Shown here: in pieces, positions 28,288 to 35,000 of the stretch
Numbering within the stretch: position 1 is the first letter of the stretch
Layout: the number at the start of each line of letters is the position of its first letter
NCBI RefSeq assembly: GCF_963675165.1
Contig: NC_087387.1
Span: 837,501-872,500 of the forward strand
Reading direction: 5' to 3'
DNA from: Halichondria panicea
Taxonomy: Eukaryota; Porifera; Demospongiae; Suberitida; Halichondriidae
Length of the DNA stretch: 35,000 bases
Program-made: the position numbers and the translations under genes
Notes under the pieces: model-generated
Database searches by the model: none
Seen by the model: only the letters and a program-made list of their open reading frames with translations
What the model was told of the DNA's origin: nothing

Positions 28288-30459
28288 ATGGCCGAAGGAC
28301 CTGATCCAGTTGTTGCTGATCTCGAGCAAGAGGTGACCTGTGGTATCTGTCATGACCGCTACCAGGAGCCAAAGCTGCTCCCTTGTTGTCACTACTACTG
28401 CAAGCAATGCATCCTCACACTCTCCAGTCGCTACCCACTCAACCAGCCATTCCCCTGCCCCGACTGTCGTGAGCCCACTCTATTGCCAGACAACAACCCA
28501 GACAGACTGCCCACTGCGTTCTTCATCAACCGGATGAAAGCACTCCACTCTAGGATGGAGAAAGCCCACGGCAAGTTGGAGGCTATCTGTGAAATGTGCT
28601 CTGGGGGAAAGGCTACAGCATTCTGCCGACAGTGTGTCAATTTCATCTGTGAAGATTGTGTAAAGTCTCATAAACGATTGAGAGTATTTGCCGGACATGC
28701 CATCTCCACTCTGGACGAGCTCAAACAAGGCGGAGTGAAAGAACTAACATTTGAAAGCCCTCCACCCCAAAAATGTGAAGATCATGAGGAACCAAAGAAG
28801 ATTTTCTGTTTCAATTGCGACAAGCTCATCTGTCGAGACTGTGCTGTGTTCGATCACCGTGACCACAAGTCAGAGTTTGTTAAGAAAGCCGCCCCTGCAA
28901 CTCGCAAAAAGCTGACAGAGCACCTCTCTCCACTCAAGAATCTACTGCCTGATCTGAGCACAGCTGTGAATCAAGTGAAAGGAGCTAAACAGAAGATCCA
29001 GGCCCAGAAAAAACTGACAGAGAGACAAGTGAATGCCAAGTTCCAGGAGCTACACGATATTCTCGATCGATGCAAGGTTCGTGTTTTACGAGAGTCTTCT
29101 GCTTCGGCTGATTCAAAGATGGAGAAGCTGACAGTTCAAGAGAAGGGTCTGGACCTGTCCCTGGGCACTGCTCAGAGTTTGATTGACTTTGTAGAGCGTA
29201 CACTGGAGAATGCAAGTGATGAAGAACTGATTACGATGCAAGAGCAGGTGGTGAGTCGAATCGATGCCGAGGTAGTGAAGCGAGGGAAGGAAGCAGCCAA
29301 TCCTGATCCCATGGAGAAAGATAATTTTGGAGTCAAAGTGTTTGTTTGTGAGGATCTCAAGAAGTTGTGTGAGAACAATATTATTGTGTATGAAGGAAAG
29401 CCGATTGTGAAAGGAGACGGTATCAAAACAGCTGAAGTTGACAAATGTTCAAAACTGATATTTTATTGCGGTTCAAAAAGAGGCAAGCTACAAGTTTTAC
29501 TGAAAACGCTATCTGATGACACATCTCAACAACTACAAGCAGTGCCTGTGAGGGGTGGAGTGTACAGCGTTGAGTACACCCCTAGGGTACGTGGTCGACA
29601 CCACCTCCTGATCTCAGTGGACGACAAGCCCATCCCAGGAAGCCCCTTCTCTGTGCTCGTCAAAATACCCCCCACCAAGCTGGACAAACCAGTGAGGGTG
29701 ATAAGAGGAATCAACAACCCTTGGTATATGGCATTCAACTCATCCGAAGAACTGATTGTAACTGACTATATCGGTGATGTTTTGGTGTTTGACAAGAAAG
29801 GAGAACAAATTCGAAGCATCAGCAAATCAAAGCATGGGTTTGGCGGTATCATTGGTGTGGCAGTAGACAAGGAGGACAACATCTATGTCTGTGACTCGAA
29901 CAAAGACTGTGTGTACAAGTTCAACAAAAGAGGAGATCTGCTGAAGAGATTTGGGACGAAGGGAACTGGTCCAAAGGAACTCAACTGGCCTCGAGGAATA
30001 GCAGTTGTTGGTGATCAAGTGTTTGTGTGCGATCGAAAAAGTCACAGAGTCCAAGTTTTGACGACAGAGCTGGAGCCAGTCAAGCAGATTGGTTCAAAGG
30101 GAACTGGTAATGAACATTCTAACGAACCAGAGGATGTGGCAGTGGACAATGAACAAATATTGTATGTCACTGACTGTAACAATCATCGTGTTCAAGTGCT
30201 CACTATGGATGGTCGGTTTATTCGCTCGATTGGAAAGAAAGGAAGTGGACGAGGAGATCTGTCTCGCCCTTATGGTGTGTGTGTCACTGGTTTTGTTTAT
30301 GTTGCTGAGAATAACAACAATCGTGTGTCAGTGTTCACTAAAGACGGTCAGTTTGTCACATCATTTGGTAATGGTCATATCACTTCTCCTATTGGAGTAG
30401 CTGTGGACAGTGATGGTTTTGTGTATGTGCGCAGTGGCAGATCTGTTGTTATCTTTTAG
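28288..30459 (+). CDS. TRIM-NHL protein, copy B (probable E3 ubiquitin ligase)
   Basis: 723 residues from the ATG in ACGATGG (start MAEGPDP), one coding exon, no breaks. Same order as copy A: RING (CGICHDRY, LPCCHYYCKQC), B-box 1 (CEMCSGGKATAFC), B-box 2 (CEDHEEPKKIFCFNCD), coiled coil, filamin-type repeat, six NHL repeats. All zinc ligands are present. Substitutions against copy A are few in the coiled coil but clustered in the second half of B-box 1 (VNFICEDCVKSHKRLRVFAG against VQFICEKCVESHQRMKAVFG, with one residue deleted just after) and in the propeller. There, several changes fall in NHL loops (SDSIKH to CDSNKD, DYNNH to DCNNH, DYYNN to ENNNN). This suggests changed binding rather than decay (inference). 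The gene is followed after 326 bases by the ADAR coding region. Confidence 0.92.
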   Translation: MAEGPDPVVADLEQEVTCGICHDRYQEPKLLPCCHYYCKQCILTLSSRYPLNQPFPCPDCREPTLLPDNNPDRLPTAFFINRMKALHSRMEKAHGKLEAICEMCSGGKATAFCRQCVNFICEDCVKSHKRLRVFAGHAISTLDELKQGGVKELTFESPPPQKCEDHEEPKKIFCFNCDKLICRDCAVFDHRDHKSEFVKKAAPATRKKLTEHLSPLKNLLPDLSTAVNQVKGAKQKIQAQKKLTERQVNAKFQELHDILDRCKVRVLRESSASADSKMEKLTVQEKGLDLSLGTAQSLIDFVERTLENASDEELITMQEQVVSRIDAEVVKRGKEAANPDPMEKDNFGVKVFVCEDLKKLCENNIIVYEGKPIVKGDGIKTAEVDKCSKLIFYCGSKRGKLQVLLKTLSDDTSQQLQAVPVRGGVYSVEYTPRVRGRHHLLISVDDKPIPGSPFSVLVKIPPTKLDKPVRVIRGINNPWYMAFNSSEELIVTDYIGDVLVFDKKGEQIRSISKSKHGFGGIIGVAVDKEDNIYVCDSNKDCVYKFNKRGDLLKRFGTKGTGPKELNWPRGIAVVGDQVFVCDRKSHRVQVLTTELEPVKQIGSKGTGNEHSNEPEDVAVDNEQILYVTDCNNHRVQVLTMDGRFIRSIGKKGSGRGDLSRPYGVCVTGFVYVAENNNNRVSVFTKDGQFVTSFGNGHITSPIGVAVDSDGFVYVRSGRSVVIF

Positions 30460-30785
30460 TGTCTGGCTGTCTTGACTGTTTAGATTTTGTTACGTACATT
30501 AATTATTTGTGTGTGTACAGTACCAATCTCTCGTTTTGTTATCTTGTACTATCATCTACATATATTAAACATAATTAAGAACTTCAAGGAGATCTGCTAT
30601 ACTAGGGGAAAGGTCGTCTATATAAATAAGCTCTTCTAGTGAAAATAGGGGAAGGGATGCCCTTTATAGAGAAACGAAACAAGGTGATTTTGGGACGACC
30701 TAAAGCATGCTAAGTGCACAGAGCTAGATCCAGCTCTGCCATTGGACACCATTCAGATTAACCAAAGGACCACCTCCAGCTGGCT
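30460..30785. other. Spacer between TRIM copy B and ADAR
   Basis: Holds the TRIM 3' flank (to about 30567) and the ADAR upstream region. AGGGGAAAGGTCGTCTATAT at 30605-30624 resembles sequence upstream of both THG1 copies (about 11706 and 27868). A CACCTCCAG acceptor-like site ends at 30779, just before the first ADAR ATG. An upstream ADAR exon could exist, but none is recognised here. Confidence 0.4.
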
Positions 30786-31217
30786 ATGTCTTTGGGTCAA
30801 GGAAGCAATCCACTCTCCACACTTAATAGCTTCCACCAAACGGTGCAATATGATCTGGTTCAAGAAAGTGGGCCTCCTCACATGAAGGAGTTTGTGATGC
30901 AAGCTGTCGTGGAGGGTCGAGCTTACCGAGGGACGGGCAAGTCAAAGAAGCTAGCCAAGTATGCCGCAGCTTCTGAGGCTCTCAAACAAATGTACAACAT
31001 GAATCTTAGTCTCGGAGTTGGAAATTCAGGTACTAGGCAGGTAACGTACATACCGTTACCGTAGTTGATGTACAGTGCCAGAACAAATATATTATTTTGC
31101 GAGACATGTACAAATTAGTTCATAATTAATATTTAAATTTGATTACATCAACTATGTATGGTACCAGGAGGGTACGTATAATGCGATTGTTGTACACACA
31201 GGTGCTCTATACACTTA

Positions 31218-31266
<49 letters not shown>

Positions 31267-31275
31267 ACACACACA

Positions 31276-31306
<31 letters not shown>

Positions 31307-31311
31307 CACAC

Positions 31312-31360
<49 letters not shown>

Positions 31361-31788
31361 ACACACACACGTACACAGAGCCAAGTACTCCGTCAGTGTC
31401 TACTGTCGCTGGTCCAGTGCAAGAGACTCCATCCACTGATGTGTCTGAAGCATCGCCCCCTCCGGCAAAGAAGCCACGCCTGTTAGAGACCACCCCCACC
31501 CCAGTTGTCAGTGTGATGCATCCAGTCAGTCAATTGATGCAAACCTATCCAGGAACTGAGTTCTCCTTCACTGGTGAGCTAGTAGGCACAGCAGGTACTA
31601 CAGTTAACAGACCCTGAAAAAAAACGAAGGCTATAAACATAGACGTTTACTTCCTCTAAATGTAGGCTCTCTCTCTCGTTCCATTGCTGAATAATTAATA
31701 GAGTTCCAGTTCAAAATTCTCACTATTCGGTAGTAGTTAATTATACGTACACACACACACATACACACGCACACACACACACACATAC

Positions 31789-31869
<81 letters not shown>

Positions 31870-34377
31870 GCCCAGTGTATACTATCCCGGCAGCAGCTTT
31901 AACTGTACAGTGACAGTGAGAGGGTGGTGTTTTAATGGAGTGGGTACGAGCAAGAAGACGGCCAAGCGTGCTGCAGCTGAGGCTGCTCTAGCCTATCTAC
32001 AGAACATTCACACAATTGGCCACACCCCTCCGATACCAGGTGAGTAGGGGGTGGGGGGTCCCTCAGATACCAGGTGAGTAGGGGGGTCCCTCAGATACCA
32101 GGTGAGTAGGGGGAAGGGGGTCCCTCAGATACCAGGTGAGTAGGGGGTGGGGGGTCCCTCAGATACCAGTAGGGGGGTACGGCTTGGTGTAATCTTATGA
32201 TAATTGGTACAAGCTTGAGCTGAGAGCTGAGGATGTCCTTGTAGTTTAAAACTTATTGTGAACAGTAGGGTCATTACCCGAAATGCGCGTGGGCGGCCAC
32301 GGGTATAATAGTCCGTTGAATAATATGTGAGTCTACTCACCTGGATGCTGTTTACAGCATGGATAGCCTTCACACAACAAGTTATTAGTTTTAAAAAGTG
32401 GCAGATTTTGATGTTAAAGCTTTGTTAGCGAACAAAAGCTAAGAAGCTTAACGTTGCACGTTGGCTGCATGGCCGGCTAGGTACACACGATCTTTTATTC
32501 AAGGTACATAGAATTATCTATGCAGCTGAAGTGATCCTTTACCAGGATTAATGGAAGTAGAAAGCTAGAATTTTGATTGTGTTTGTTGTGGGCTAGAAAT
32601 CGAGGCAAGTAGACTGAACATGAGTAGAGGTACCTCCAATTAGATGGGACCCTCTAAATAAGCGACACCAGCTCTTTAACATAATTGTTCAACCTCCAAA
32701 AGAAGCTACCTCTGCTTTGTAATTATTAATTACTTAAATTTTATAACTCCTGTTCTTTCGTGTTCTACTGTATAACACTCCTCTGGTTTCTATAAATCTT
32801 TATTATTCATGTCAACAGCTGAGGGTTAGCACTTCAGTGCTCTAGTTACATGTACTTGTGGAGTGGGCGTAGTTGACTAATGACGTTGTGTGTAATTTAC
32901 AAATCTTCGTTTTTGTTGCTGTTTCGATATGTTTATTATCAGTTGTAAATAACTGCGTATAATTATAACTGTGTATGTAGTGAATAGAGGAATGCGTCAT
33001 GTGATTAACTTTATACAAATTGTTTCGCAGCCTCTGATGCCAGCTCTCAAGACACTGGGGGGCACTCGTCCACTGCTCCAAAATGTCAAGGTATACGCAC
33101 TACCTTAGGCTTTAGGTCATCCAAACTTAGTTGTCATCTCTACAAAAGACTCAGCCGACGTGCGTGTAATCCTACTTACCAATAATTGACTGCGTATGTA
33201 TGTACAAGCATCGATGAAATATTGATGTCTATTGCCAACCGGAGTATACCGCAACACCTTCTAATGTACCGCATGTTCCCTGACTAAATCTCCATATCTT
33301 GTGCTGTGTACTAATGCTACTAATGTACTGTGCCCCTCTCTCTTCTATACTCACACACTTGCCCCTCCCCCCCCCCCCAGTCCTCCCAATGCTAGTAATG
33401 TACTGTGCCCCCCTCCCTCCCTCCTATACTCACACACTTGCCCCTCCCCCCCCCAGTCCTCCCAATGCTAGTAATGTACTGTGCCCCCCCCCTCCCTCCT
33501 ATACTCACACACTTTCCCCTCCCTCCCCCCCAGTCCTCCCAATGCCGGCGGCTATGTTGGCCAAGAGAGTGAAGCAACTCTCAGAACAGAAGTTCACAGA
33601 GCTAGCAGTGCAACTCCCCTCACCCACCCAGAAGGTGAGGTACTTACTACCTGTACAGTTACAGCCTGTAGCTCTTTAGGTGCTTCCTGAAGATTAGTAT
33701 AAATTATATCCGTATCTTAGTACTGGTTACTTTTTCCAATATTTAGTAAATTGCTACATTTTGTATGACTAGGACCAGTTAAATTGGTAAGAGTGGGTGG
33801 CTGGGCCCACCAGTGTGGTTGTATACCGTGTACTAGTTAATAAGGCTTAACATCCCCTATTAGTGGCTGTTTTGTAGTATAAGGCTGGGCAGGCAACAAA
33901 TGTCACATATCCCAACACACATCCTCACAGGTATTGGCCACAGTGGTGATGATGAAAGGCAGTTCTGGAACGGGAATGGTCTCGGCAGACGTCGGTGGAG
34001 AGGTCGTTGCCTTGGCTACGGGTACAAAGTGCATCGGTGGTGACCATTTAAGCATCACTGGACTTGCCGTTAACGATTGCCACGCGGAAATTGTCGCAAG
34101 ACGAGCTCTAGTAAGATTCTTCTATGCTCAACTAAGCCTCCACACTAAAGGACAAAACTCAGCCTCGATATTCGAAAAGAAACCAGACGGACGATTTACG
34201 ATACAACCTGGAGTGTCATTTCACCTGTACATCAGCTCTACCCCCTGTGGTGATGCGAGGGTATTCCCCCTGAGCGAAGCTGAGAGCACGGGAGACACGC
34301 ATCCCCACCGCAAGAATAGGGGTCAAGCGAGGGTCAAGACGGAAGCAGGGGAGGGCACACACCCCACTAGTCAACAG
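30786..34377 (+). CDS. ADAR: ADAR, dsRNA-specific adenosine deaminase (5' exons; continues past window)
   Basis: Deaminates adenosine to inosine in double-stranded RNA. Exons: 30786-31029, 31379-31594, 31869-32039, 33031-33090, 33534-33634, 33931-34377; all phases match, 413 codons. First dsRBD in exon 1 (NPLSTLNSFHQTVQYDL ... GTGKSKKLAKYAAASEAL). Second dsRBD split over exons 2-3 (HPVSQLMQTYPGTEFSF ... GVGTSKKTAKRAAAEAAL). Exon 6 starts the deaminase: CHAEIVARRAL (zinc His about 315, proton-shuttling Glu about 317), HLYISSTPCGDARVF (first zinc Cys), RKNRGQARVKTEAGEGT. The second zinc Cys and the rest lie beyond 35000. The layout (two dsRBDs, no Z-DNA domain seen) is ADAR2-like. The first ATG has an acceptor-like site just upstream, so the N-terminus could extend. 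An alternative donor (31040) with acceptor at 31381 also keeps frame. The introns are loaded with satellites. Confidence 0.92.
31221..31377. repeat. (CA)n microsatellite at the ADAR exon 2 acceptor
   Basis: About 155 bases of almost pure CA, ending GTACACAG at the exon 2 splice acceptor. The run itself takes the place of the pyrimidine tract. Confidence 0.92.
31750..31867. repeat. (CA)n microsatellite at the ADAR exon 3 acceptor
   Basis: About 115 bases of CA with a few ATACACACG variants, running straight into the ACACACAG acceptor of exon 3. Confidence 0.92.
32032..32177 (+). repeat. Minisatellite repeating the ADAR exon 3 splice donor
   Basis: GATACCAGGTGAGTAGGGGG plus a variable TGGGGGGTCCCTCA-like tail occurs four times in tandem (periods 34, 28, 34, 34), then a fifth truncated copy without the GT. 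Each full copy contains CCAG|GTGAGT, so donors lie at 32040, 32074, 32102 and 32136. Retention past the first donor reads GGT GAG TAG, an immediate stop. Confidence 0.9.
33310..33540 (+). repeat. Minisatellite repeating the ADAR exon 5 splice acceptor
   Basis: Three tandem units (76 and 77 bp) of ACTAATGTACTGTGCCCC..CCTATACTCACACACTT..CCCCAGTCCTCCCAATGC. Each has a C-rich tract and a CAG acceptor (exon starts 33381, 33457, 33534). The third is the exon 5 start used in the model. The first is in frame with it (153 bases, no stop) and would add 51 Pro-rich residues. Confidence 0.9.
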
Positions 34378-35000
34378 GTGTATTATTAATAGCTCTGTTG
34401 TAAAATAAAACTTAGTTATCGAGTTATGGCTACTTGGAAGGCCATTGAAGTCTCTTTAGATTTTTGCATAGCAAAATCTGTAGCTATTCTACTTCGTATT
34501 AGTTGTCTGTGAAGTTGAGCACAGCTATTTTTAGTTTCCAGAGTGATGAAAGAGCTGTAAAAGTTTCATTGTCAATATATACATGTACACGTATGAGCAA
34601 CTATTGCATCAATGCACATACCTACCATTGTGTTGTTATTTTGGACTTTGGACTTTGAACTTGTCATCCTTTTTAGCAACAATTACAGTCGATCATTTCC
34701 TGAATTTTCCACTCATGTGCTTTTATTATTAACGTTACTTTGTTTGAAAATACCGAGCTAAAGTTATTTTTGTACAGGTTACATTTCATTGCATTGTTGA
34801 AAATGGCCCAGTATGCTTAATCCCCACTTTCCCATACTTCTCCATTACACACTTAAACTATTTGCTATTTAACTAACCATTTAGTGTGTGTTTGCGCTCT
34901 TGAACCTAATAGTGTAGTGTGTGTTTGCATTTTCGAACCTAATCGTGCGTGTTGTAGACAGTTGTCACAGTTCAATGATGCTTGTAATCACCGACTGTTT
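34378..35000 (+). other. ADAR intron after exon 6
   Basis: Starts at CAACAG|GTGTATT. AT-rich, no exon matching the next conserved ADAR block, and no repeat structure recognised. The intron runs beyond the window. Confidence 0.55.

Noticed and set aside
32125-32373. 82-codon minus-strand frame in an ADAR intron
   Set aside because: It starts inside the donor minisatellite region on the other strand and has no recognisable domain.
1-35000. tRNA or rRNA genes
   Set aside because: I looked for cloverleaf-type segments and conserved rRNA blocks and recognised none. The tRNA-like match at 12726 is the retroelement primer-binding site.

Overview
The window reads as genomic DNA of an early-branching invertebrate, most likely a demosponge (Amphimedon-like). 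This is inferred from AT-rich intergenic DNA, many short GT-AG introns, TRIM-NHL, Bcl-2 and ADAR genes, and an intact BEL/Pao retrotransposon. No database comparison was possible. The exon models below were built by hand; every junction quoted keeps the reading frame.

Layout. (1) 1-672 (+): end of a gene with a C-terminal SAM domain. (2) 1044-4074 and 4851-7995 (-): tandem pair of 13-exon histidine acid phosphatase genes. Copy 1 has a C-terminal transmembrane segment and a tyrosine sorting motif. Copy 2 keeps its catalytic residues, but a one-base shift removes the transmembrane anchor, and a 478-bp MITE sits in its first intron. (3) 8280-8927 (+): single-exon Bcl-2 family gene, divergent from copy 2. 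(4) 9385-11642 (-): THG1 (tRNA-His guanylyltransferase), four exons, intact. (5) 11999-22611: a 10.6-kb nest of four mobile elements. A foldback element flanked by TA contains a second inverted-repeat element, which contains a full BEL/Pao retrotransposon with indistinguishable 379-bp LTRs. A fourth element sits in another part of the outer foldback. (6) 22735-24909 (+): TRIM-NHL gene. (7) 25621-27803 (-) and 28288-30459 (+): a second copy of the THG1 + TRIM-NHL unit, without the transposon nest. Its THG1 has an in-frame stop in the last exon. (8) 30786-34377 (+): first six recognisable coding exons of an ADAR adenosine deaminase (two dsRNA-binding domains and the start of the deaminase domain), continuing past the window.

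Two tandem segmental duplications dominate the region: acid phosphatase x2 and [THG1-TRIM] x2. In each pair one copy appears to be decaying or changing function. The second THG1-TRIM unit preserves the empty target site of the transposon nest, so the order of insertion can be read directly. Microsatellites and minisatellites crowd the splice sites. Several 3' splice sites lie directly after (CA)n runs, and the ADAR gene has tandemly repeated 5' and 3' splice sites in adjacent introns. I found no operon-like functional grouping. The most notable features are the transposon nest, the acid phosphatase topology switch and the repeated splice sites of ADAR.
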